Virus record (IMG/VR): IMGVR_UViG_3300005589_000752
Coordinates: 1 to 39,916 of that record
Direction: 5' to 3' (one strand)
DNA from: a virus
DNA length: 39,916 nt
Shown here piece after piece: positions 31,745 through 38,212 of this stretch. Positions within the stretch are counted from its first letter, which is position 1. Every line of letters begins with the position of its first letter. The notes beneath the pieces were generated by a model that was given only the letters and a program-made list of their open reading frames with translations, did not search any database and was not told where the DNA came from. The position numbers and the translations under genes are program-made.

Positions 31745-33490
31745 ATGGCCCAAAAACAGATAGGCGGTCTTAAGAAAGGTGATCGCAACCCGTTAGATGG
31801 AACAATCATGACAGGGAACCCATTCCTTGATGACTTCCGAAACTTCCTGGCCTTTGTATGGAAACACTTGGGTTTGCCCATGCCCACCCCTATGCAGTTT
31901 GAGATTGCCTATTGGCTACAGTGTGGTCCTAAGCGGCAGATCATCCAGGCATTCAGGGGGTGCGGTAAGTCGTGGATCACTGCGGCATTTGTTATCTGGA
32001 GGCTGATGAGGAACCCTCAGTTACAGTTCCTGGTTGTCAGTGCCAGTAAGGGACGTTCTGATGCCTTCACGATCTTTACCTTGAGGCTGATCAAAGAGAT
32101 CAAGATGTGCCAGTTCCTGACCCCTCAGACCCATCAGAGAGAGTCTATGGTTGAGTTTGATGTTGGACCAGCCAAGGCCGCACAAAGTGCCAGTGTGAGG
32201 GCTGTAGGTATCAAAGGACAGATCACAGGTGGACGTGCCCATCATATCATTGCAGATGATGTCGAGGTGCCGACCAACAGTGCAACCCAGGATATGCGTG
32301 AGAAACTCCTGAAGGATGTCAGTGAGTTCAATGCGATCGTTATTCCCGAAGGCAACCCAAGGATCACATTCCTGGGAACTCCTCAGTCGGAAGAGTCGAT
32401 CTATAAGAAACTCATGGGCAAGAAGTATGTGACACGGATATGGCCCAGTCGGTATCCCCGGCCAGAGAAGATCGCTGGATATATGGGGTGCCTCGCCCCG
32501 TCGATCACTGCGAACCTTGAGAAGAACCTCAAACTGGCCGGGACCGCAGTTGACCCCAGTCGGTTCAATGACTTTGAGCTTGCAGACCGTGAAGCATCAT
32601 ATGGTCGCTCAGGGTTTGCACTTCAGTTCCAGCTTGATACCAGCCTGAGTGATGCAGAGCGATACCCCCTTAAGACAGGTGACCTCATCATTAGCAACCT
32701 GGGTAAAGAGAAGGGCCCGATATCAATACAGTATGGATCTGGTCCTCAACAACATGCCAAGGATATCCCTAATGTGGGATTCAGTGGTGACAAGTGGTTC
32801 CGTCCAATGTACAGCGACGAACGGTACGCACCTTATGAAGGTATCGTGCTGGCTATTGATCCTGCTGGCCGAGGAAAGGATCAGACAACATATTGTGTCC
32901 TGGCTCAGTTACATGGGAACCTCTTCTTGTTAGCCATGGGTGGGTTCGATGGTGGGTACGAAGACTCCACTCTGGAGACCCTGGCTGTGATCGCCAAGGA
33001 GTATAAGGTTAAGCATTGCATCATTGAAAGCAACTTTGGTGACGGTATGTTTACCAAGCTGTTACAGCCCCATATGCGTAGGATACATGGTGTTTGTAAG
33101 CTGGAGGAGATAAGACATTCCCAACAGAAAGAACGGCGTGTAATCGACACTCTGGAGCCTGTGATGAACCAGCATCGACTTATTATTGATGAGTCTATCA
33201 TAAGGAAGGATCTCAGCACCTATGTCACTGTCGAACGGATGCTCCATTACAGTCTGTTCTACCAGATGACCAGGATCACTGTGGATAGGAACTCCTTGAA
33301 GCATGATGATATGATCGACGTGTTGGCCATTGCCGTGGCGTACTGGACCGATTCAATGTCCAGGGATGTGCAGACCGCAATGAAGGCACAACAGGCTAAG
33401 GCAATGGACGAGGAGATCAAGAACCATATAAAGAACATTGTGGGTTTCAATCAATATAATGGACCTGAGAGTCAATCTTGGGGTCTGTAA
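31745..33490 (+). CDS. Terminase large subunit / packaging ATPase-nuclease (T7 gp19-like)
   Basis: A 581-aa packaging motor (T7 gp19 is 586 aa). The ATPase half has the Walker A variant FRGCGKS (K75) and a Walker B HHIIADD (D171, D172). The nuclease half has the RNase H-like acidic residues in LAIDPAGRG (D372), CIIESNFGDG (E428) and KHDDMIDVLA (D521/D522). AAGGGAG is placed before the ATG. It is the last protein gene before the long non-coding region, as gp19 is near the right end of T7. Confidence 0.96.
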   Translation: MAQKQIGGLKKGDRNPLDGTIMTGNPFLDDFRNFLAFVWKHLGLPMPTPMQFEIAYWLQCGPKRQIIQAFRGCGKSWITAAFVIWRLMRNPQLQFLVVSASKGRSDAFTIFTLRLIKEIKMCQFLTPQTHQRESMVEFDVGPAKAAQSASVRAVGIKGQITGGRAHHIIADDVEVPTNSATQDMREKLLKDVSEFNAIVIPEGNPRITFLGTPQSEESIYKKLMGKKYVTRIWPSRYPRPEKIAGYMGCLAPSITANLEKNLKLAGTAVDPSRFNDFELADREASYGRSGFALQFQLDTSLSDAERYPLKTGDLIISNLGKEKGPISIQYGSGPQQHAKDIPNVGFSGDKWFRPMYSDERYAPYEGIVLAIDPAGRGKDQTTYCVLAQLHGNLFLLAMGGFDGGYEDSTLETLAVIAKEYKVKHCIIESNFGDGMFTKLLQPHMRRIHGVCKLEEIRHSQQKERRVIDTLEPVMNQHRLIIDESIIRKDLSTYVTVERMLHYSLFYQMTRITVDRNSLKHDDMIDVLAIAVAYWTDSMSRDVQTAMKAQQAKAMDEEIKNHIKNIVGFNQYNGPESQSWGL

Positions 33491-33508
33491 TCCTTAATGA
33501 TATTGGAT

Positions 33509-33532
33509 ACCTGAGAGGACGTCTACACAGAG
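33509..33532 (+). promoter_or_regulatory. Candidate phage promoter upstream of the tRNA genes
   Basis: Exact 24-base copy of 14987-15010, 19 bases after the terminase stop. It would transcribe the tRNA pair and read toward the inferred genome end. Just downstream, TAACATAGTGTCA and TAACATTGTGTCC (33546-33571) form a short tandem repeat. Confidence 0.75.
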
Positions 33533-33740
33533 GAGCACAAAGGGTTAACATAGTGTCATAACATTGTGTCCAATCAAAGTGTAGAGATACATAGGATATA
33601 TCCCCCCTGTTCCCTCAACCATAGCTCTATATATAATGTCTTCCCGGCGAGATCCATGACGGACAGTGTCGGGTGACATTCATAGAGAACATCAACTGAA
33701 GCACGGGCGTAGCCATGAACTGGTTGATAAACTTATTGCT

Positions 33741-33817
33741 GTGACGGCGTTGCTGACTGGTAGAAGCATCCCTGGCTGTGACCCAGGTCATAGGGTTCGA
33801 TTCCCTCCGTCACCCCA
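33741..33817 (+). tRNA. tRNA-His (anticodon GTG)
   Basis: A cloverleaf can be drawn by eye. The acceptor stem is GTGACGG/CCGTCAC (seven perfect pairs), the D stem has three pairs (TGC/GCA) with GG in its loop, the anticodon stem is CCTGG/CCAGG with loop CTGTGAC, and the T arm is AGGG-TTCGATT-CCCT. Discriminator C and an encoded CCA follow (33814-33817), as in bacterial tRNA-His. Oddities: the T stem has only four pairs, base 8 is not T, and the base before position 1 is T rather than the G expected for histidine tRNAs. It may be functional but atypical. Confidence 0.65.
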
Positions 33818-33898
33818 TGACAATCATTGGCGAGATAAGCTGGCTGTAAACCAGTGGTCATTGCGGCTGCCGAGGTTCGACTCCTTCTCCTGGGGCCA
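33814..33898 (+). tRNA. tRNA-Tyr-like (anticodon GTA), overlapping tRNA-His
   Basis: The anticodon arm GCTGG-CTGTAAA-CCAGT (33839-33855) reads GTA. A variable region of about 16 bases (33856-33871) fits the long variable arm of bacterial tRNA-Tyr. The T arm is around GAGG-TTCGACT-CCTT, and the 3' end TCCTGGGG is followed by CCA. The only acceptor partner is CCCATGA at 33814-33820 (six of seven pairs), which uses the discriminator and CCA bases of tRNA-His. The D stem is short. The gene is either overlapping or degenerate. Confidence 0.5.
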
Positions 33899-33909
33899 TT
33901 CCCCTTGTG

Positions 33910-33985
33910 TTCGATTAAAGTGGTACATTACGTCTGATCAAAGTCCACTGACACGATGTCTGATCAAAGTGCTCTGTCACCATGT
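33910..33985 (+). repeat. Three imperfect direct repeats after the tRNAs
   Basis: GATTAAAGTGG, GATCAAAGTCC and GATCAAAGTGC occur at 33913, 33936 and 33962 (spacing 23 and 26), the last two within longer matching units (TCTGATCAAAGT...TG.CAC.ATG). A related AATCAAAGTGT lies at 33573. They look like iterated protein-binding sites or a degenerate tandem repeat. Confidence 0.6.
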
Positions 33986-33995
33986 TAAGGGAGGT

Positions 33996-34027
33996 CGGGT
34001 TATCATTAGGATTTAACCCGGTGTTTT
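33996..34027 (+). terminator. Terminator-like hairpin after the tRNA region
   Basis: CGGGTTA (33996-34002) pairs with TAACCCG (34014-34020), followed by GTGTTTTCATT. It would end the tRNA transcript started at 33509. Confidence 0.6.
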
Positions 34028-34497
34028 CATTACAAAAATTTAAATACCCATGATAATATACACAGGACGAGAGTACCCCCCGTGCCCCCTACCATATCTT
34101 GTGGTAGAACATTGTGGTACACCATATGTAGTGGCTCCCAGGCTCAGAACCTACGGATCAGTCATCAGTAGACCCTTGGATTCGTTACATTATGTACATA
34201 TCAACCAATCTTGATACGTTTATATGAATGTTCCAATATCTGTTTTGACTCTATACGTCATGACATCCTCAGTTATACACCATGCACTATCATTAGGATA
34301 CATCATCATGATAAGCCCGACCCTCTTTCCATTAGGTCCGATACCCCATGTTAGACACGACAAACACTTGCTATAGGATAGCTGCACCATAAGCCATAAC
34401 TCCATATGTCATGACATCCCTTACATCATTATGAACCCCTACCTTATTATAGATAGCATAACACTTATCATTGGGTTGAATGGCATTAGGTTGAACC
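34004..34497. repeat. CATTAGG heptamer and related short repeats
   Basis: CATTAGG occurs at 34004, 34291, 34330 and 34484, with CATTGGG at 34469. A 12-mer TATCATTAGGAT is shared by 34001 and 34288. A box GTCATGACATCC is shared by 34257 and 34408, within 21-base segments (34248-34268 and 34399-34419) that differ at two bases. CATTGGGTTGAATGG and CATTAGGTTGAACCA are adjacent (34469-34498). T7 has comparable CCTAAAG heptamer arrays next to its terminal repeats; on the minus strand these read CCTAATG. Confidence 0.65.
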
Positions 34498-34818
34498 ATC
34501 GCTATCATTACCTGGTTATCATCTGTTGTTTGCCTGGTGTTTTGGACGGTCATTAGTATCTATGTTTTTCTTTCGGCCTGTAGTCAGGTGTCGAAACCCT
34601 TACCAGTAAAGGGTCGCAGCGTTTTGCTCGGTTCAGTGCTTCTGAGGGTCACAGGCCCAGGCCTTACCAAATGGCTCTTAAACAGCGTGTTTTGGCCCTT
34701 CCTGACGACATTGTGTTTCGACTTGGGAGTACGATGTTACCTTATATATAAGATTGTCGATCGGTATCAGTGGGTCGAAGCGCTATGATCCTTTATCCAT
34801 AGGCCTTTCAATACCATA

Positions 34819-34882
34819 GTGACATTTATTTTAATTTTCTTTGTAATTCCGCTTGACATTGTTTGTCGTTCGGTAGTATCTT
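34819..34882 (+). promoter_or_regulatory. Two tandem sigma70-type early promoters
   Basis: First promoter: GTGACA (34819-34824), 17-base spacer, TGTAAT (34842-34847), in AT-rich DNA. Second: TTGACA (34853-34858), 18-base spacer, TATCTT (34877-34882). They precede the early gene block and correspond to the host-polymerase promoters at the left end of T7. Another TTGACA at 34885-34890 has no evident -10. Confidence 0.65.
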
Positions 34883-34913
34883 GATTGACAGTTCGGGGGT
34901 CATTCCGAACGAC
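34865..34913. promoter_or_regulatory. Operator-like inverted repeats on the early promoter
   Basis: GTCGTTCGG (34865-34873), inside the spacer of the second promoter, is the inverse of CCGAACGAC (34905-34913) just downstream. Between them GTTCGG (34891-34896) also pairs with CCGAAC (34905-34910). Three related half-sites around a -10 box look like repressor operators. The binding protein is unknown; the wHTH protein at 38497 is a candidate. Confidence 0.5.
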
Positions 34914-35137
34914 CGGGGGCAAATAGCAACCGGGGGGTCTCAACCCTAAGATGGTCAAACCGGGATAACGTACCGGGGCGATACGGGACGAGTTAACCAG
35001 ATAGTCGGCGTGGCGGGATTCAAGGTGCCTTGACAAGGGTAAACCCTACTATAAGAAGAGACAAAACACACGGCTACCATACTGTAAAGAATGACCATTG
35101 AACATCCAACCAATTCACAATCGTTTCAAGCCTACCG

Positions 35138-35170
35138 GATAGACTTAAGGTGCCCTGCTTTGAGTCTATC
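35138..35170 (+). other. Long hairpin in the early leader (RNase III site or attenuator)
   Basis: GATAGACTTAAGG (35138-35150) pairs with CTTTGAGTCTATC (35158-35170): 13 pairs with two G-T and a 7-nt loop. It has no T run, so it is more like the RNase III processing hairpins of T7 early RNA than a terminator. It lies between the host promoters and the first early gene. Confidence 0.55.
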
Positions 35171-35183
35171 AAGAAGTTTTGAA

Positions 35184-35212
35184 ACCTTTAATCTACCAGA
35201 CGACATTACACT
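35184..35212 (+). promoter_or_regulatory. Candidate phage promoter upstream of the first early gene
   Basis: ACCTTTAATCTACCAGACG followed by ACATTACACTT is aligned base for base with the capsid promoter candidate at 17987-18017 except for a few positions. T7 has a phage promoter (phi-OL) near its left end, so the position fits. Confidence 0.6.
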
Positions 35213-35226
35213 TAGGAGCAACAACG

Positions 35227-35913
35227 ATGAAAACATACACAAAAAGTGAACTCATTCAGGCGATCATAGAAGCACCGACAACTAAAACACGCAAGGTAGG
35301 AAACTACATCAAGACCGAGACCACAGGTGAAGAGACCATGACGTTATCCCTTGGCAATGGCAAACTCAGCCATGATATCCTGATCTGGAACATGCCGACC
35401 GTCAAAACATGCCCCAATTGTGAAGAGTGTCAAAAAACATGCTACGCCATGAAAGCAGAAAAACTATATCCATCGGTCATGCCCTGCCGTGAGCGCAATT
35501 ATCAAGCATCCCTAAGCGATAAATTCACCGATCGAATGACCTGGACCATCGTTCAAAGCGTTAACAAGTATGGAGTCAAGGCGGTCCGTGTGCATGAATC
35601 TGGCGATTTCTACTCCAATGAGTACGCCATGAAATGGGCAATCATCGCAAAGCGTGTACACCGGGTTTTACCGGACGTGATCTTCTTCGCCTACACCAAG
35701 TCACCATATCGCCCGATCTACGGGTTCAACATCGTTGAGAGCATCCTGCCCGGCGGCGAGATCAACTATGGCACCCACACCGAGATCATCGCAATGGCTA
35801 AGAAATATCGGGCTAAAATCTGCCCGTATGGGATCGCCAAGCGTACCTTGACATGCGGCATCGAGTGTAAAGCCTGCCAGCATCACAAGCATGTGGTCTT
35901 CATCCAGCATTAA
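35227..35913 (+). CDS. GP88-like cysteine-rich early protein
   Basis: A 228-aa protein resembling the phage 'gene product 88' family. A cluster CPNCEECQKTCYAMKAEK lies at about residues 62-79, a CRERNYQ follows, then RVHESGDFYS and a C-terminal CGIECKAC group. Eight or more cysteines suggest one or two metal or iron-sulphur sites. No biochemical function is established for the family that I can cite. AGGAG is 8-9 bases before the ATG; an in-frame ATG at 35179 lies before the phage promoter and is unlikely. It is the first gene in the early block, where T7 keeps host-takeover genes. Confidence 0.75.
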   Translation: MKTYTKSELIQAIIEAPTTKTRKVGNYIKTETTGEETMTLSLGNGKLSHDILIWNMPTVKTCPNCEECQKTCYAMKAEKLYPSVMPCRERNYQASLSDKFTDRMTWTIVQSVNKYGVKAVRVHESGDFYSNEYAMKWAIIAKRVHRVLPDVIFFAYTKSPYRPIYGFNIVESILPGGEINYGTHTEIIAMAKKYRAKICPYGIAKRTLTCGIECKACQHHKHVVFIQH

Positions 35914-35923
35914 TTAAACGCCC

Positions 35924-35963
35924 AGTTCTACCACATGACATGACATCGCTATGTGGTAGGACT
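35924..35963 (+). other. Strong hairpin after the first early gene
   Basis: CTACCACAT (35928-35936) pairs perfectly with ATGTGGTAG (35951-35959), and AGT/ACT (35924-35926 with 35961-35963) extends it past one mismatch. The loop holds a tandem CATGACATGACATC. No T run follows, so a transcript-processing or stabilising element is more likely than a terminator. Confidence 0.6.
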
Positions 35964-36001
35964 CAACGTGGAATTAATCAACTAACCAAAGGAGCTACAC
36001 C

Positions 36002-36112
36002 ATGAACTACACAGAATACACCAGCCTATTGGACCTGATCGACGAACTCGAAACCAACTACAGCGACACTGAAATTGAATACACGAATAGCGAAGGCGAG
36101 GTGATCGCATAA
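36002..36112 (+). CDS. Tiny acidic early protein (36 aa)
   Basis: A 36-aa very acidic peptide (MNYTEYTSLLDLIDELETNY) with an excellent ribosome site (AAAGGAG, 7-8 bases before ATG). Its stop overlaps the next start (TAATG). Small acidic early proteins of T7-like phages (e.g. gp0.3, gp0.7 neighbours) often mimic DNA or inhibit host enzymes, but nothing specific can be claimed here. Confidence 0.7.
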   Translation: MNYTEYTSLLDLIDELETNYSDTEIEYTNSEGEVIA

Positions 36113-36378
36113 TGGAGATCACAATCAAGCACGATGGACAAAGGGTCGAGGCAACGCAGGATATCCTGTGGATCGCCCAGGAAGTTAAAGCAGGGACCAG
36201 GGGCACGATCTTCTGGAAATGGGTCTGGTATAAACCCTCTGATCGCCTGGGGAAGCCAACCAAACGGAATACGCCGGGATGGGGATCATGGATGCCTATC
36301 ATCCGATGGGAAAAGAAAAGAGATCGTCCCGGTTATGCTTGCCAAGCACGAACCTTCACAGGATTACACCTCATTTAA
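36112..36378 (+). CDS. Small basic, tryptophan-rich early protein
   Basis: An 88-aa basic protein with seven tryptophans (WKWVWYKPSDRLG, WGSWMPIIRWEKK). It is coupled to the preceding gene (TAATG) and has GAGGTGA about 9 bases upstream. An overlapping frame at 36134 looks like a shadow. No family recognised. Confidence 0.6.
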   Translation: MEITIKHDGQRVEATQDILWIAQEVKAGTRGTIFWKWVWYKPSDRLGKPTKRNTPGWGSWMPIIRWEKKRDRPGYACQARTFTGLHLI

Positions 36379-36393
36379 TAAAGGAGCAACACC

Positions 36394-36564
36394 ATGAACT
36401 TTTACCTGATGATCAACGACCTGTACTGCCTGACCTACACCAAAGGCAAGAAAATGACCGAATGCACAAACTACATCCTGGGCCGACACATGGCACTGAA
36501 CATGACCGGGAAACAAGTCTGCTATGCTGGACCCATCGCAATTCAAAACAGAAAGGACATCTAA
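36394..36564 (+). CDS. Small early protein (56 aa)
   Basis: A 56-aa basic protein (MNFYLMINDLYCLTYTKGKK) with AAGGAG and 8-base spacing before its ATG. Contains two cysteines and no membrane segment. Unrecognised; the start signal and its tight place between two genes support it. Confidence 0.7.
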   Translation: MNFYLMINDLYCLTYTKGKKMTECTNYILGRHMALNMTGKQVCYAGPIAIQNRKDI

Positions 36565-36566
36565 TC

Positions 36567-36791
36567 ATGCAAACAATTACTATCACTGACAACGACGGCA
36601 ATCTGATCGCTTGTGACACCCTTTGGGTATCATCCTTTGATGAACTTGAGGATGTCGTAGATGACCTTCTGGAGGGACTCTTCGATGGAGGGTGCGTCAA
36701 ACTTAATGGGGATCTGGAGTCATCCTTCGGGTCCATAATCGATGACAATTTTGATCCCGTGGGCACCGTAACCACAGAAGGGGAATGCTAA
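36567..36791 (+). CDS. Small acidic early protein (74 aa)
   Basis: A 74-aa strongly acidic protein (DELEDVVDDLLEGLFDGG near the middle), with AAAGGA about 10 bases before the ATG. A longer in-frame reading from 36279 crosses the previous gene and is not used. Composition could suit a DNA mimic or inhibitor of a basic partner, which is speculation. Confidence 0.7.
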   Translation: MQTITITDNDGNLIACDTLWVSSFDELEDVVDDLLEGLFDGGCVKLNGDLESSFGSIIDDNFDPVGTVTTEGEC

Positions 36792-36793
36792 TC

Positions 36794-37006
36794 ATGAAAG
36801 CGAAAACAGTCAACAGTGTAGTCATGAGCGCAATCATTGCGAAATTACAGGAACTTAAAGCCGATCCAACAGAGTGTGTCAGAGTCCTTAAGGATACAGC
36901 CGTGGACCTGGGGTATGAACCTGATGCCCTGGATGATGATCTGTCCTATGGTCTGTATCGGATGGAATACTGGCTGAACACACTCATTGATTACCTGGCA
37001 GATTAA
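36794..37006 (+). CDS. Small helical early protein (70 aa)
   Basis: A 70-aa protein (MKAKTVNSVVMSAIIAKLQE) with predicted helices and an acidic C-terminal half (DALDDDLSYGLYRMEYWL). AAGGGG lies about 10 bases before this ATG; an in-frame ATG at 36785 would overlap the preceding gene. Unknown function. Confidence 0.65.
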   Translation: MKAKTVNSVVMSAIIAKLQELKADPTECVRVLKDTAVDLGYEPDALDDDLSYGLYRMEYWLNTLIDYLAD

Positions 37007-37020
37007 CCATGGAGACAACA

Positions 37021-37434
37021 ATGACAACGCCGCCACCAGCCTGGATGCGAATCGATGGACCAACACCTGGGCCTACTAAGATCCAACACACCAACCAGCA
37101 CTACACCCTGACCTCTTATCCCTGCGGTCACTTTTACATGAAGATCACCGGGACAAAACGTGCCCACAAGATTAAGGCCAGGAAATATGCCTACATGCTC
37201 AAACAGCACCATGAAAACCGATATCAGAACAGCCTACCCTACGTCACGGTCACCCATAAAACCACAGGCAAAGCGTTCTGCCTCAATAGGAATTACCAAC
37301 TGATCGCCACCCGATACTGCGCCCATATGGTGCAACAATGGGACAAATGGGCACCAACCATGGATAGTCAACGCCCAGCCTGGGCACAAGGTCTTTTCGA
37401 CAGCGAATTTCACGCCGTATGGCATTACAAATAA
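37021..37434 (+). CDS. Basic early protein (137 aa)
   Basis: A 137-aa basic protein with many aromatic and histidine residues (SYPCGHFYMKITGTKRAHKI, KARKYAYMLKQHHENRYQN). The ATG at 37021 has GGAG 7 bases upstream and is preferred over the in-frame ATG at 37009, which has none. Could bind nucleic acid from its charge; no family recognised. Confidence 0.7.
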   Translation: MTTPPPAWMRIDGPTPGPTKIQHTNQHYTLTSYPCGHFYMKITGTKRAHKIKARKYAYMLKQHHENRYQNSLPYVTVTHKTTGKAFCLNRNYQLIATRYCAHMVQQWDKWAPTMDSQRPAWAQGLFDSEFHAVWHYK

Positions 37435-37443
37435 GGAAACAAT

Positions 37444-37530
37444 ATGATCAATTTAATCATCGTAGTAACCGTGACGATCTTCACCGCAATGGCAATCGTA
37501 CCTTTACTGGAGAAACCAAATGACCTGTAA
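37444..37530 (+). CDS. Single-helix membrane micropeptide (28 aa)
   Basis: A 28-aa peptide that is one hydrophobic helix with a short polar tail (MINLIIVVTVTIFTAMAIVP). AAGGAA is well placed before its ATG. It overlaps the next gene by 11 bp. It probably sits in the inner membrane; the start signal and composition make it a credible small gene. Confidence 0.65.
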   Translation: MINLIIVVTVTIFTAMAIVPLLEKPNDL

Positions 37531-37789
37531 AATCATAGGTAAAATCGACACGTTGCCTCAGTCCTGGGAATGTATCACCTTTGGTCCAGTCACCCTGGAC
37601 ACCTGGATAGACAGTATGTTCACTGCCCACGATGAATGTGCCAGCCATTGGTGTTATTACAACTGGGTTTATCTGGTGGTCCACACCCTTAAGGAACATG
37701 GCGTACCGGCCCCAAAGAAAGGAGCGTTACCCTTCAAGGATTATTCCCTGGTGCTGGTTAATACGCTGGCCCACATGATAGAGGCTTGA
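37520..37789 (+). CDS. Small early protein (89 aa)
   Basis: An 89-aa protein (MTCKIIGKIDTLPQSWECIT) with cysteines at several positions (ECASHWCYYNW) and a moderately hydrophobic centre (WVYLVVHTL). GGAG is well placed before the ATG. Its stop lies within the -35 region of the promoter that follows. Unrecognised. Confidence 0.7.
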   Translation: MTCKIIGKIDTLPQSWECITFGPVTLDTWIDSMFTAHDECASHWCYYNWVYLVVHTLKEHGVPAPKKGALPFKDYSLVLVNTLAHMIEA

Positions 37790-37814
37790 CGAGGACAGGC
37801 AGGGCTAATATATA
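37786..37814 (+). promoter_or_regulatory. Strong sigma70-type promoter
   Basis: TTGACG (37786-37791), a 17-base spacer and TATATA (37809-37814). The predicted start near 37821 is just before a gene with a GGAGG ribosome site. It would transcribe the 37835 gene, the structured-RNA leader, the regulator, the integrase and, across the circle junction, the RNA polymerase. Confidence 0.75.
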
Positions 37815-37834
37815 CCTTTCTATGGAGGCACATT

Positions 37835-38041
37835 ATGGTAGTATTTAGCAAGAGGGTTATCGAAATGAGTATACATCGGCTGCTCGAATTGCAGATCCAG
37901 CTTGTGTCCCAAGCATCCGTCGCCACAAAACCTGGATGTAAGGCCCGCTTCATGGGCATGGCTAATATAACCGCTGAACTGCGAGGTGCATTGATTGAAG
38001 AGCAACGTAGGGTCTACCCCGATAAAGATACCACTCTGTAA
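37835..38041 (+). CDS. Small protein downstream of the host-type promoter
   Basis: A 68-aa helical protein (MVVFSKRVIEMSIHRLLELQ) with GGAGG 6 bases before its ATG, giving a short 5' leader from the promoter at 37786. It is basic in the middle (KPGCKARFMG) and ends acidic. Position at the head of the lysogeny/polymerase transcript makes it a candidate regulator, but no DNA-binding motif is obvious. Confidence 0.7.
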   Translation: MVVFSKRVIEMSIHRLLELQIQLVSQASVATKPGCKARFMGMANITAELRGALIEEQRRVYPDKDTTL

Positions 38042-38087
38042 CATCAGGGAAACCCTTAGCCCGATCCACGTACGGCATTTACACACT

Positions 38088-38101
38088 ATATGTTGACATA
38101 T
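38088..38101. promoter_or_regulatory. Palindrome in AT-rich leader DNA
   Basis: ATATGT-TG-ACATAT is a perfect 6-bp inverted repeat overlapping a TTGACA-like box (38093-38098). It could be an operator; no matching -10 is seen at the usual distance. Confidence 0.35.
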
Positions 38102-38123
38102 CAATTATATTTAGGCACCCTGA

Positions 38124-38209
38124 GCGACCTTTCAAACAGCGCCAAACTCATCGAGAGGTGAGGACGGAAAGACACTCATCCTGGGATAGACTCAGGACCG
38201 GAGGTCTGC
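38124..38209 (+). ncRNA. Candidate structured RNA (three-way junction leader)
   Basis: The 262-base gap between genes can fold into a junction. P1 is GCGACC (38124-38129) with GGTCTGC (38203-38209, one bulged T). P2 is CTCATC/GGTGAG (38147-38152 with 38157-38162), capped by a GAGA tetraloop. P3 is TCCTG/CAGGA (38179-38183 with 38193-38197). The purine-rich joint GACGGAAAGACAC follows P2. A ribosome site GGAGG (38200-38204) is partly inside P1, and its GGTC can alternatively pair with GACC at 38196-38199. AAAC, a GNRA-capped stem and GGACGNAAAG recall the c-di-GMP-I riboswitch, but a pairing needed in that class is not preserved. Confidence 0.35.
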
Positions 38210-38212
38210 AAT

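Larger units (their letters stand above)
33491..35226. other. 1.7-kb non-coding region, probable site of the genome ends
   Basis: No convincing protein gene is present. In order it holds a phage promoter copy (33509-33532), tRNA-His and tRNA-Tyr, three short repeats, a terminator-like hairpin (33996-34020), an AT-rich stretch with CATTAGG heptamers (34004-34490), two tandem sigma70-like promoters with inverted repeats (34819-34913), a 13-bp-stem hairpin (35138-35170) and a second phage promoter (35184-35212). In T7 the terminal repeat lies between gene 19 and the early promoters, which corresponds to this interval. Confidence 0.7.

Noticed and set aside
33660-33740. A possible third tRNA upstream of tRNA-His.
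   Set aside because: No GTTCRANNC T-loop motif or complementary acceptor arms could be found in this stretch.
33666-34016. 116-codon open frame downstream of terminase.
   Set aside because: It runs straight through both tRNA genes and the short repeats and has no ribosome site.
34537-34788. 83-codon frame with a lipobox-like FLSACS near its start (possible outer-membrane spanin).
   Set aside because: It starts at GTG with no ribosome site, lies in AT-rich non-coding DNA, and has a second hydrophobic stretch unlike Rz1 proteins. Probably a chance frame.
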